Of a stretch of DNA of 64,000 bases, positions 44,287-52,351 are shown piece by piece. The notes under the pieces are model-generated. The model saw only the letters and a list, made by a program, of their open reading frames with translations, did no database searches and had not been told where the DNA came from. The stretch spans positions 1 through 64,000 of the forward strand of contig CAVQEK010000006.1 of assembly GCA_963711495.1 (NCBI GenBank), in the 5' to 3' direction. The position numbers and the translations under genes are program-made. This DNA comes from CAVQEK01 sp963711495. GTDB taxonomy: Bacteria; Bacteroidota; Bacteroidia; Cytophagales; Cyclobacteriaceae. Each line of letters starts with the position of its first letter. Positions within the stretch are counted from its first letter, which is position 1.

Positions 44287-46122
44287 ATGAAATTAATTGA
44301 AGAAAAACAAAATGTAGTCATCAAATTCGCCGGTGATTCCGGCGATGGCATGCAATTAGTGGGCAGCCAGTTTACCACTAGTACTGCCTTGGCGGGAAAT
44401 GATCTTGGCACCTTTCCTGATTTTCCTGCCGAAATTCGAGCTCCTCAAGGTACATTACCAGGAGTTTCAGGATTTCAAATTCATTTTGGCAGTCTTGAAA
44501 TTCACACTCCGGGAGACGCTTATGATGTCCTTGTTGCCATGAATGCGGCCGCGCTTAAAAGTAACTTAAATTTAGTGAAAAAGGGAGGCATCATCATTGC
44601 CAATATTTCAGGTTTCGATGCAAGAAACCTGCAACTTGCCGGTTATGAGAGAAATCCGCTGGAAGATGAAGAAGCGTTGAGCGGTTATCTCTTATATAAA
44701 ATAGACATCACAAAACTCACCCGTGAAGCATTAAGGGACCTTGAATTCAGTACGCGCGACAAGGATCGTTCGAAAAATATGTTTGTGTTGGGGTTCATTT
44801 ATTGGCTGTACAATAGAAGTCAGGAAACAACTATTAAATTTCTTGAACGCAAGTTTAAAAGCGACCCTATAATTCTTGAGGCAAATATTCGGGCGCTTAA
44901 AGCGGGTTACAATTTTGGCGATATTACCGAAGCTTTTTCATCCCGGTTCAGGATTAAACCTGCTAAAATGCAGCCGGGGAAATATAGAAGCATCACCGGA
45001 AATCCGGCTTTGGCACTTGGTTTAATTGCGGCTGCCAGGAAGACTGGCTTAACCTTATTTTATGGTTCTTATCCAATTACGCCAGCTTCTGATGTATTGC
45101 ATGAATTGGCCAAGCATAAAAATTTCGGTATTCGGACATTTCAGGCGGAAGATGAAATTGCTGCCATTTGTTCGGCTATTGGTGCTGCTTATGGAGGAAA
45201 TCTGGGTGTGACGGGAACATCCGGTCCCGGATTAGCACTGAAGACAGAGGCACTTGGATTGGCCATTATGTTGGAACTGCCATTAGTGGTCATCAATATT
45301 CAAAGGGCCGGACCGTCTACTGGTTTACCAACCAAAACAGAACAGGCCGATTTATTACAGGCTGTTTATGGTAGAAATGGAGAAAGTCCCATGCCGGTAT
45401 TGGCGGCCAGCACGCCTTCATCATGTTTTGAGGTGGCTTATGATGCAGTACGCCTGGCCCTGGAACACATGACGCCTGTACTAGTATTGAGTGATGGGTA
45501 TATTGCCAATGGCGCAGAACCCTGGAAATTCCCCAATTCTTCAACATTAACGAATATTGACGTAAATATCCAGAAAAAAGCGCTGGATGGCGAACCATTT
45601 TTACCATACCTGAGAGACGAGAATCTGGTGAGGAACTGGGCCATACCCGGAACAGAAGGACTTGAACATCGTATTGGCGGCTTGGAAAAGGAAGATATCA
45701 CGGGCAATGTGTCATATGATCCCGAAAATCACCAAAAAATGGTCAAAATCAGGGAGGAAAAAATTGAACGTATTGCCAATTTCATTCCCGAACAATCCAT
45801 CGATGCTGGAAGCCAGAAAGGTCGTTTATTGGTTTTAGGATGGGGATCAACTTATGGATCCATCAAATCGGCGGTAAAAGACCTGCTTGAGGAAGGCTAT
45901 GAGGTGTCTCATGCGCATCTTACTTACATTAAACCATTTCCCCGGAATCTTGAGAAGATATTAAGAAGTTTCGACAAAGTGTTGATTCCGGAGATCAATA
46001 ATGGACAATTGATAAAACTGATCAGAGAGAAATACCTGATCCCGGCAATCGGTTATCATAAAATTAAAGGTACACCGATCACAAAGAGTGAGTTGAAAGA
46101 TAAAATCCTGGAAATTTATTGA
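44287..46122 (+). CDS. korA: 2-Oxoglutarate:ferredoxin oxidoreductase, fused gamma-alpha subunit (KorA)
   Basis: This is a 611-residue subunit of the thiamine-diphosphate enzyme that decarboxylates 2-oxoglutarate to succinyl-CoA and reduces ferredoxin. The N-terminal gamma domain (VVIKFAGDSGDGMQLVGSQF, about 10-29) is followed from about 235 by the alpha pyrimidine domain (ITGNPALALGLIAAA, FYGSYPITPASDVLHELA, FQAEDEIAAICSAIGAAYGG, TGTSGPGLALKTEALGLA). The domain order and size are those of the KorA/OorA group found in aerobic Bacteroidota and actinobacteria. korB follows after 62 bases. The enzyme family is oxygen-sensitive to varying degrees, which gives interest to the PerR-like box upstream. 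Confidence 0.93.
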   Translation: MKLIEEKQNVVIKFAGDSGDGMQLVGSQFTTSTALAGNDLGTFPDFPAEIRAPQGTLPGVSGFQIHFGSLEIHTPGDAYDVLVAMNAAALKSNLNLVKKGGIIIANISGFDARNLQLAGYERNPLEDEEALSGYLLYKIDITKLTREALRDLEFSTRDKDRSKNMFVLGFIYWLYNRSQETTIKFLERKFKSDPIILEANIRALKAGYNFGDITEAFSSRFRIKPAKMQPGKYRSITGNPALALGLIAAARKTGLTLFYGSYPITPASDVLHELAKHKNFGIRTFQAEDEIAAICSAIGAAYGGNLGVTGTSGPGLALKTEALGLAIMLELPLVVINIQRAGPSTGLPTKTEQADLLQAVYGRNGESPMPVLAASTPSSCFEVAYDAVRLALEHMTPVLVLSDGYIANGAEPWKFPNSSTLTNIDVNIQKKALDGEPFLPYLRDENLVRNWAIPGTEGLEHRIGGLEKEDITGNVSYDPENHQKMVKIREEKIERIANFIPEQSIDAGSQKGRLLVLGWGSTYGSIKSAVKDLLEEGYEVSHAHLTYIKPFPRNLEKILRSFDKVLIPEINNGQLIKLIREKYLIPAIGYHKIKGTPITKSELKDKILEIY

Positions 46123-46184
46123 TTTGTTAATGATCTGGAAATAATAAATGTCAATGGATTTAAAAGTATTTAAGGAAATAAATT

Positions 46185-47267
46185 ATGAAAGTTAGACAAC
46201 CGGTAAGGAAACCAACACCAAAAATCACCAGTAAAGATGAACAATTGACTAACGGCAATGTGTTGACTGCAAAGGATTTTTCATCAGGCCAGGAAGTTCG
46301 GTGGTGCCCGGGGTGTGGGGATTATTCTATTTTAAAACAAATGCAGACGGTATTGCCTCAACTTGGCATTGATAAAAAAGATATTGTTTTTGTGTCGGGT
46401 ATCGGATGTTCAAGTCGTTTTCCGTATTATCTTAACACTTATGGCATGCACAGCATTCATGGCAGAGCTACAGCCATTGCTTCAGGGCTAAAAGCCACCC
46501 GTCCTGAATTGAGTGTTTGGGTTATCACCGGCGATGGTGATGGGTTATCGATCGGTGGAAATCATATGGCACATTTACTTCGAAGAAATTTTGACATCAA
46601 TGTTTTACTGTTCAATAATGAAATTTACGGACTGACCAAAGGGCAATATTCACCAACATCCAGCATTGACAGTATTACTAAATCTACGCCATTGGGTTCT
46701 TTGGATCATCCATTCAATCCAGCAGCATTTGCGCTTGGATCGGATGCGACTTTTGTGGCACGTTCAATGGATAGGGACCCGAAACACTTGCAGGACATGC
46801 TTAAGCGTGCCAATAATCACACAGGCACGTCATTCCTGGAAGTTTATCAAAATTGTAATATTTTTAATGACGGGGCTTTTTTGGCATTTACCGAAAAAGA
46901 TTCAAAAAAAATGACAACATTATTTGTGGAAGATGGGAAACCACTGGTATTTGGATCCGATGATGACATTGGCATTCGTCTTGATGGCTATACACCGGAA
47001 ATCGTAAAATTGGGTGATCAATACACCCTAGATGATCTCTGGATTCATGACGAACAGGATCTTACCAAAGCGACAATCATCAGTCGGTTTTTTGACAACC
47101 CGAAAAAAGGAGGCCAATTACCAAGGCCGTTTGGTGTATTTTATGCGAGGAAAAGGCCATCTTATGAAGCACTTCTGGACAAACAAGTTCAAAATGCCCT
47201 GGAATCCAAGGGTATTGGTGATCTGGATGCTTTGATTGCGGGACCTGAAACGTGGGAGATCAAATAA
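46185..47267 (+). CDS. korB: 2-Oxoglutarate:ferredoxin oxidoreductase, beta subunit (KorB)
   Basis: This is a 360-residue beta subunit that binds thiamine diphosphate and a [4Fe-4S] cluster. Cluster cysteines lie in VRWCPGCGDYS (about 38-48) and SGIGCSSRFPYYL (about 71-83). The ThDP motif is ITGDGDGLSIGGNHMAHLLR, with FNNEIYGLTKGQYSPTS just after. The C-terminal region ends with PSYEALLDKQVQNAL. It follows korA in the same operon and is closed by the hairpin shared with leuA. It is typically used here in place of the 2-oxoglutarate dehydrogenase complex. Confidence 0.94.
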   Translation: MKVRQPVRKPTPKITSKDEQLTNGNVLTAKDFSSGQEVRWCPGCGDYSILKQMQTVLPQLGIDKKDIVFVSGIGCSSRFPYYLNTYGMHSIHGRATAIASGLKATRPELSVWVITGDGDGLSIGGNHMAHLLRRNFDINVLLFNNEIYGLTKGQYSPTSSIDSITKSTPLGSLDHPFNPAAFALGSDATFVARSMDRDPKHLQDMLKRANNHTGTSFLEVYQNCNIFNDGAFLAFTEKDSKKMTTLFVEDGKPLVFGSDDDIGIRLDGYTPEIVKLGDQYTLDDLWIHDEQDLTKATIISRFFDNPKKGGQLPRPFGVFYARKRPSYEALLDKQVQNALESKGIGDLDALIAGPETWEIK

Positions 47268-47302
47268 AATAATTATTGTGATTGGAATGAAAGAACATTA
47301 AA

Positions 47303-47334
47303 AATGGCCTCCGGATAGGAATCGGGAGGCCATT
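47303..47334. terminator. Bidirectional terminator between korB and leuA
   Basis: AATGGCCTCC and GGAGGCCATT make a 10-bp stem around a 12-base loop. It serves the convergent korAB (plus) and leuA (minus) transcripts. It starts 35 bases after the korB stop and ends 4 bases from the leuA stop. T-rich flanks are modest on both sides. Confidence 0.8.
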
Positions 47335-47337
47335 CTT

Positions 47338-48840
47338 TCATCTGGCTGGGGGTATTTTATTCAGGGCATCTATAAATGCTTCAACCGATGCCGTTACGAT
47401 ATCTGTATTGGCTCCAAATCCATAAAATATCTTGTTTTCGTATTCAACCTGCACATGTACTTTACCCACATCATCACTGCCTTTTGTGATGGCTTGAATC
47501 AGGAATTCTTCGAGGATCACTTGTCGATGGATGATCAGTCGCACTGCTTTGAAAGCAGCATCGACAGGCCCGTTTCCGGAAGAAGAAGCCTCGAATTTTT
47601 CACCAGCAATATCCAGACTCACAGTGGCCATGGATTTTAAACCTTTTCCGGTAACCACTTGCAGGTAATCCAGCTTAATCCTGCGTTCTTCTTTACGTAC
47701 ATCACCCACCAGCAAAGCAATGTCTTCATCTTTTACATCTTTTTTCTTATCGGCAAGCTTCAGGAATTCATCATATACCTGTTCAAGTTTTTCCTTTTCC
47801 AATTCAAAACCGAGTATACTCAGGCGGTGTTTCAGAGCTGCGCGACCACTTCTGGCCGTTAAAACAATGGATGATTCCATTATTCCGACATCTTTTGGAT
47901 CGATAATCTCATAATTTTCTCTCCTTTTCAATACGCCATCCTGATGGATTCCGGATGAGTGCGCAAACGCATTCCTGCCAACAATGGCCTTGTTAGGCTG
48001 CACAGGCATATTCATCAGTGTTGAAACAAGCCGGCTGATATGATATATGTTGATGGAATTGATATTGGTGTCGATATCAATTTCTTTGTGGCTTCGCAGT
48101 GCCATAGTGACTTCTTCCAAAGAAGTATTTCCCGCACGTTCACCAATGCCATTCATGGTAACTTCAGCTTGCCGGGCTCCGTTGAGAATACCAGTAATAG
48201 TATTGGCTGTGGCCATTCCCAGATCATTGTGACAATGGGTTGATAAGATCACCTTATCAATGCCTTTTACATGCTCTTTTAAATATTTAATTTTTTCACC
48301 ATATTCCTGTGGCAGACAATATCCGGTAGTGTCTGGAATGTTGACTACTGTAGCACCTGCTTTTATCACGGCTTCAACAACCTTTGCGAGGTATTCATTT
48401 TCTGTCCTTCCGGCATCTTCAGCGTAGAATTCCACATCCTCTACATACTTCTTGGCATATTTCACAGCCTCTTTGGCACGTTCGATAATTTTATCCTGTG
48501 TGGAATTGAGTTTATAATTAATATGATAGAAGGAGGTGCCAATACCGGTATGGATCCGGCCTTTTTTGGCATACTTTAGCGCGTCGGCGGCTACGTCGAT
48601 GTCTTTTTCAACTGCTCTGGTTAGTGCGCATATGGTTGGCCAGGTAACAGCCTTTGAGATTTCAACAACAGAATTAAAGTCACCAGGACTTGAAATTGGG
48701 AAACCAGCTTCAATGATATCTACGCCCAATTTTTCGAGTTCTTTGGCGATCTGAATTTTTTCCACGGTATTCAACTGACAACCGGGGACCTGTTCGCCAT
48801 CTCTCAGTGTTGTGTCAAAAATATATAACCTATCCGCCAT
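47338..48840 (-). CDS. leuA: 2-Isopropylmalate synthase (LeuA)
   Basis: This is a 500-residue enzyme that condenses acetyl-CoA with 2-oxoisovalerate, the first step of leucine synthesis. The TIM barrel begins IFDTTLRDGEQVPGCQLN (about 7-24), with the metal-binding STHCHNDLGMATANT (about 202-216) and NGIGERAGNTSLEE. The C-terminal regulatory LeuA-dimer domain (about 385-500) includes SSSGNGPVDAAFKAVR and GKGLKSMATVSLDI, so leucine feedback is expected. It is the last gene of the ilv operon, 83 bases after ilvC, and a terminator-like hairpin lies in that gap. leuB, leuC and leuD are not in the window. Confidence 0.96.
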   Translation of the reverse strand: MADRLYIFDTTLRDGEQVPGCQLNTVEKIQIAKELEKLGVDIIEAGFPISSPGDFNSVVEISKAVTWPTICALTRAVEKDIDVAADALKYAKKGRIHTGIGTSFYHINYKLNSTQDKIIERAKEAVKYAKKYVEDVEFYAEDAGRTENEYLAKVVEAVIKAGATVVNIPDTTGYCLPQEYGEKIKYLKEHVKGIDKVILSTHCHNDLGMATANTITGILNGARQAEVTMNGIGERAGNTSLEEVTMALRSHKEIDIDTNINSINIYHISRLVSTLMNMPVQPNKAIVGRNAFAHSSGIHQDGVLKRRENYEIIDPKDVGIMESSIVLTARSGRAALKHRLSILGFELEKEKLEQVYDEFLKLADKKKDVKDEDIALLVGDVRKEERRIKLDYLQVVTGKGLKSMATVSLDIAGEKFEASSSGNGPVDAAFKAVRLIIHRQVILEEFLIQAITKGSDDVGKVHVQVEYENKIFYGFGANTDIVTASVEAFIDALNKIPPAR

Positions 48841-48861
48841 TTTTAATCGGTTTAAGGGGTT

Positions 48862-48891
48862 AAAAAAGTGGAAGGCACTTTAAGGCCTTCC
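48862..48891 (-). terminator. Terminator-like hairpin between ilvC and leuA
   Basis: On the minus strand GGAAGGC-CTTAAAGT-GCCTTCC forms a 7-bp stem with an 8-base loop, followed within two bases by TTTTTT. It sits inside the operon, 33 bases past the ilvC stop and about 20 bases before the leuA ATG. It should lower leuA expression relative to ilvC or be conditionally read through. Confidence 0.6.
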
Positions 48892-48923
48892 TGCCATTTT
48901 CGTCAATTTTATTTTTAAACTTT

Positions 48924-49970
48924 TTAACTGTTCTCAGGTCTTAATTTCCTCACCTGAGCGCCAGCTTGCCACATTTCTGAATCTCGTAATTCCTTCAATT
49001 CGATTTCCAGTTTTTCCCGGTAATCTGGCTGGCTGTTGGAATCAATGGATTTTTGCGCTTCATTTCCCTGAGCCACACTGGAATACAGATCACTGAACAC
49101 AGGAGCTACGGCATCTCTGAATTTCTTCCACCAATCCAAAGCCCCACGTTGCGCAGTGGTAGAACAATTTGCATACATCCAGTCCATGCCATTTTCTGCC
49201 ACCAAGGGCATAAGACTTTGTGTGAGCTCTTCAACAGTTTCATTAAAGGCTTCTGATGGGGAATGTCCGTTCTTTCTCAGGCAGTCATATTGTGCTGCGA
49301 AAATTCCTTGTATTGCACCCATTAGGGTACCTCGTTCGCCGGTTAAGTCGCTAAAGACTTCATTTTTAAAAGTGGTCTGGAAAAGATAGCCCGATCCTAT
49401 GCCTATGCCAATAGCAATGGCTTTGTCGCTGGCCTTACCGCTGAAATCCTGATGAATGGCAAAACTGCTGTTCAGTCCTTTGCCTTCTACAAATAGTCGG
49501 CGAAGACTGGTTCCTGATCCTTTTGGCGCAACCAATACAACATCTACATTTTCAGGGGGAATGATTCCTGTTCTTTCTTTGTATGTAATGCCAAATCCAT
49601 GAGAGAAATACAATGTTTTCCCTTCAGTGAGATGTTTTTTTACGGTGGGCCACACTTTTATTTGAGCGGCATCAGATAACAAGTAAAAAATTATGGTTCC
49701 TTTTTCCAATGCTTCTTCTATTGAGAATAGCGATTTTCCTTCCACCCAGCCATCAGCAATGGCTTTTTCATAAGATTTTGATGGTTTTCTTTGGCCAACA
49801 ATGACGTTGAACCCATTATCCCTGAGGTTAAGGGCTTGCCCGGGTCCTTGTACACCATAGCCGATGATCGCTATTGTTTCATCTTTAAGCATTTCTCTTG
49901 CTTTTTCAAGAGAGAACTCGTCTCTGGTCACGACGTTTTCTTCAACGCCTCCAAAATTGATCTTTGCCAT
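48924..49970 (-). CDS. ilvC: Ketol-acid reductoisomerase (IlvC)
   Basis: IlvC catalyses the NADPH-dependent isomero-reduction of acetolactate in valine and isoleucine synthesis. The Rossmann motif is AIIGYGVQGPGQALNLRD (about 34-51). Next come FYLLSDAAQIKVWP, FSHGFGITYKERTGI and the KGSGTSLRRLF block. The knotted C-terminal domain contains SDLTGERGTLMGAIQG, whose Asp and Glu residues bind magnesium. The length of 348 aa is that of the class I enzyme. It starts one base after the ilvN stop and so is translationally coupled. Confidence 0.96.
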   Translation of the reverse strand: MAKINFGGVEENVVTRDEFSLEKAREMLKDETIAIIGYGVQGPGQALNLRDNGFNVIVGQRKPSKSYEKAIADGWVEGKSLFSIEEALEKGTIIFYLLSDAAQIKVWPTVKKHLTEGKTLYFSHGFGITYKERTGIIPPENVDVVLVAPKGSGTSLRRLFVEGKGLNSSFAIHQDFSGKASDKAIAIGIGIGSGYLFQTTFKNEVFSDLTGERGTLMGAIQGIFAAQYDCLRKNGHSPSEAFNETVEELTQSLMPLVAENGMDWMYANCSTTAQRGALDWWKKFRDAVAPVFSDLYSSVAQGNEAQKSIDSNSQPDYREKLEIELKELRDSEMWQAGAQVRKLRPENS

Positions 49971-49971
49971 T

Positions 49972-50571
49972 TTACTTTAATTGTCCGTTGTTATTGTTTA
50001 ATGAATGTGTTGTTGATTTCTCCAATTCTTCTAAAAATGTCTCTGTTTTTCTCTTCGATCTGGAAATAGCCACTCTTCCTGAGCGAACAAATTCCAATAC
50101 CCCGTATTGCTTTAAAATGTCCAGAAGCTGTTGCGTTTCATTTTTCAGTCCGGTTTTTTCAATTATAATGTAGTCCTTTTCGATGACCAGAATGCGTGCA
50201 TTATTAGCCCGGATGATTTTTTCTACCTCGACACCACCCAGAAAAATTTTTGTCGGCACTTTGTACAAAGCGATTTCCTGATAGTGGATTTCGTCTTCTT
50301 CATATACAAATGCGCCAAGAACATCGATGTGTTTTCTGATCTGGCTCACAAGTTTCTCAACCCGTTCTTTTGTGGTGGTACATACAATAGTGTACCGGCT
50401 TACACCCGCAACCTCTGAGGCAGAGACATTGATCATTTCAATGTTGAGTTTTCTCCGGGTAAAAACTATCGTCACGGCATTGAGTAGTCCCGGTTTGTCT
50501 TCAGTCAGGATGGAAATGGTGAACTGTTTTTCGACATCCTGTTGTGTTGCTTCTTGATATATATCAGACAT
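49972..50571 (-). CDS. ilvN: Acetolactate synthase regulatory subunit (IlvN/IlvH)
   Basis: This is a 199-residue small subunit with an N-terminal ACT domain (FTISILTEDKPGLLNAVTIV, about 17-36, and RYTIVCTTTKERVEKLVSQI) that binds valine, and a C-terminal domain that activates the catalytic subunit. It is followed one base later by ilvC and lies 20 bases after the ilvB stop. The presence of a dedicated regulatory subunit indicates an anabolic acetohydroxyacid synthase with feedback control, so the attached ilvB is expected to be functional in the parent genome. Confidence 0.93.
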   Translation of the reverse strand: MSDIYQEATQQDVEKQFTISILTEDKPGLLNAVTIVFTRRKLNIEMINVSASEVAGVSRYTIVCTTTKERVEKLVSQIRKHIDVLGAFVYEEDEIHYQEIALYKVPTKIFLGGVEVEKIIRANNARILVIEKDYIIIEKTGLKNETQQLLDILKQYGVLEFVRSGRVAISRSKRKTETFLEELEKSTTHSLNNNNGQLK

Positions 50572-50591
50572 GATCTTTCTTTTTCAATTGG

Positions 50592-51599
50592 TTATTCTAA
50601 TCTTATGTTTGAAACTGATTCTCCAGAAGGAACCATAGGAAATACGTTTTCTTCTTTTTCAACCTTAATTTCTAATAAATAGGGCCCGTCGAACTCATTC
50701 ATTTCACGAAGGGCTTCGGCAAGATCTTTTCTTTCTACAACTTTCCGAGAGGTTATGCCATAAGCTTCCCCTACTTTAACAAAATCGGGATTAGTCATTT
50801 CAGTAAAAGAATATCGTTTCTCAAAGAACAATTGTTGCCATTGCCTCACCATACCCAGGAATTCGTTGTTGAGTACGACAATTTTCAAGGGGATCTTGTA
50901 TTGTGCAATGGTTCCAAGTTCCTGGATGGTCATCTGAAAACCGCCATCTCCCGCCACAGCAATAACCGGTTCATTCATTTTTCCCAATTTAGCACCCATA
51001 GCGGCCGGCAAAGCAAATCCCATGGTGCCCAATCCCCCGGATGTAACATACGTATTGGGATTTTTAAATTTATAATATCTTGAGGCAATCATCTGATGCT
51101 GACCGACATCAGTAACAACAATTGACTCACCATTGGTTATTTCGGTGATCATTCTTATTACTTCACCCATCTTGATCTCTTCACCATCCGGATAAAGATC
51201 TTTTTTGATCACTTTTTCATATTCCTCTTTGTCGCACTTGCGGAATTCTTCAAGCCATGCCTGATGTTTATTGGATTTTACCTTCACAATGAGTGCCTGT
51301 AAAGCTTGTTTTGCATCTGCATTGATCCCAACATGTGCTTTAATGATCTTATTGATTTCTGAAGGATCAATTTCAATATGGATCACCTTGGCTTTTGTGG
51401 CATATTTATTTGCATCGCCTGTTACCCTGTCGTCGAATCGCATACCAATAGCAATCAGTACATCGCATTCATTGGTCAATAAATTCGGGCCATAATTACC
51501 ATGCATGCCAAGAAAGCCAACATATAATTCATGATCCGGAGGAAATGATGACAACCCAAGTAATGTCGACGCCACGGGAATGCCGGCTTTTCTCGGCAA
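50592..51599 (-). CDS. ilvB: IlvB C-terminal fragment (central and pyrophosphate domains)
   Basis: This is the downstream part of the frameshifted acetolactate synthase. It carries the FAD-binding central domain (GFLGMHGNYGPNLLTNECDVLIAIG, here to be read in two overlapping parts: GFLGMHGNYGP and CDVLIAIGMRFDDRVTG) and the ThDP-binding domain (VAGDGGFQMTIQELGTIAQY, followed by LNNEFLGMVRQWQ). The apparent start is a TTG inside the overlap and is unlikely to be a natural initiation site. It ends 20 bases before ilvN. Confidence 0.8.
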   Translation of the reverse strand: MPRKAGIPVASTLLGLSSFPPDHELYVGFLGMHGNYGPNLLTNECDVLIAIGMRFDDRVTGDANKYATKAKVIHIEIDPSEINKIIKAHVGINADAKQALQALIVKVKSNKHQAWLEEFRKCDKEEYEKVIKKDLYPDGEEIKMGEVIRMITEITNGESIVVTDVGQHQMIASRYYKFKNPNTYVTSGGLGTMGFALPAAMGAKLGKMNEPVIAVAGDGGFQMTIQELGTIAQYKIPLKIVVLNNEFLGMVRQWQQLFFEKRYSFTEMTNPDFVKVGEAYGITSRKVVERKDLAEALREMNEFDGPYLLEIKVEKEENVFPMVPSGESVSNIRLE

Positions 51600-52320
51600 G
51601 CTTCAGCACTTCTTGTTCGGCGTTGGATAATAACACACCATGTCCTACCAGAATATAAGGTTTTTTTGCCGTGTTGATTAATGCTGCGGCATCATCGATT
51701 TTTTTGTGATCAATAGCAGGGTATGGATGGTAACTGCGGATTTTTTCGCATTTTTTATAGTCAAAATCCAAAGGCCCGGACTGGGCATTTTTAGTGATGT
51801 CAATTAAAACAGGTCCGGGTCTACCCGTGCTGGCTATGTAAAATGCTCTGGCTATGGCTTCCGGGATTTCCTCAGGACTGGTGATCTGAAAATTCCATTT
51901 GGTAACCGGCATTGAAATTCCTAATACATCTGTCTCCTGAAAGGCATCGGTACCCAGTAAATGGGCCACAACCTGACCTGTAATACATACAATGGGCGTT
52001 GAGTCGATACTGGCATCGGCAATACCTGTGATCAGGTTAGTCGCGCCGGGGCCACTCGTGGCGAAACAGACTCCAACCTTTCCGGTGACCCTTGAATATC
52101 CCTGAGCAGCATGAACTGCACCTTGTTCATGTCGAACAAGAATGTGTTTTAGTTTATCCTTATAATGATACAAAGAATCATAAATAGGCATTATTGCTCC
52201 ACCGGGGTATCCGAAGATTGTATCAACTCCTTCCTCCAGCAGAGATAAAATCACTGCTTCTGAACCAGTGACTTTTAATTTTTTTCGTTTAGCAATTTTA
52301 GTTTCGGATAATGCTTCCAT
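51529..52320 (-). CDS. ilvB: IlvB N-terminal fragment (pyrimidine-binding domain)
   Basis: This is the upstream part of the acetolactate synthase. It holds FGYPGGAIMPIYDSLY (about 36-51), the catalytic Glu in VRHEQGAVHAAQGYSR (about 62-77), and CFATSGPGATNLITGIADA. It is in good register until LKLAEK (about residue 240). The last 23 residues (SRHSRGVDITWV and on) are out of frame and not IlvB-like. It starts 31 bases after ilvD. Confidence 0.85.
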   Translation of the reverse strand: MEALSETKIAKRKKLKVTGSEAVILSLLEEGVDTIFGYPGGAIMPIYDSLYHYKDKLKHILVRHEQGAVHAAQGYSRVTGKVGVCFATSGPGATNLITGIADASIDSTPIVCITGQVVAHLLGTDAFQETDVLGISMPVTKWNFQITSPEEIPEAIARAFYIASTGRPGPVLIDITKNAQSGPLDFDYKKCEKIRSYHPYPAIDHKKIDDAAALINTAKKPYILVGHGVLLSNAEQEVLKLAEKSRHSRGVDITWVVIISSGS

Positions 52321-52351
52321 AAGCTGAAATATTTACATATATAAAACGTAT

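Larger units (their letters stand above)
50592..52320 (-). pseudogene. ilvB: Acetolactate synthase large subunit (IlvB), frameshifted as read
   Basis: The two halves below are one gene of about 575 codons interrupted by a single extra base. On the minus strand, GAG AAA is followed by an extra A in a run of four (51588-51591, TTTT on the plus strand). Removing it restores LKLAEKAGIPVASTLLG, the expected IlvB sequence. All catalytic elements are present across the two halves. Either this is a sequencing or assembly error in a short homopolymer, a recent inactivating mutation, or a recoding site. The clean condition of the rest of the operon favours error or a very recent event. Confidence 0.85.

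Noticed and set aside
44151..44411. An 86-codon minus-strand ORF over the korA start.
   Set aside because: It is a shadow of the korA reading frame and would be antisense to its promoter region.
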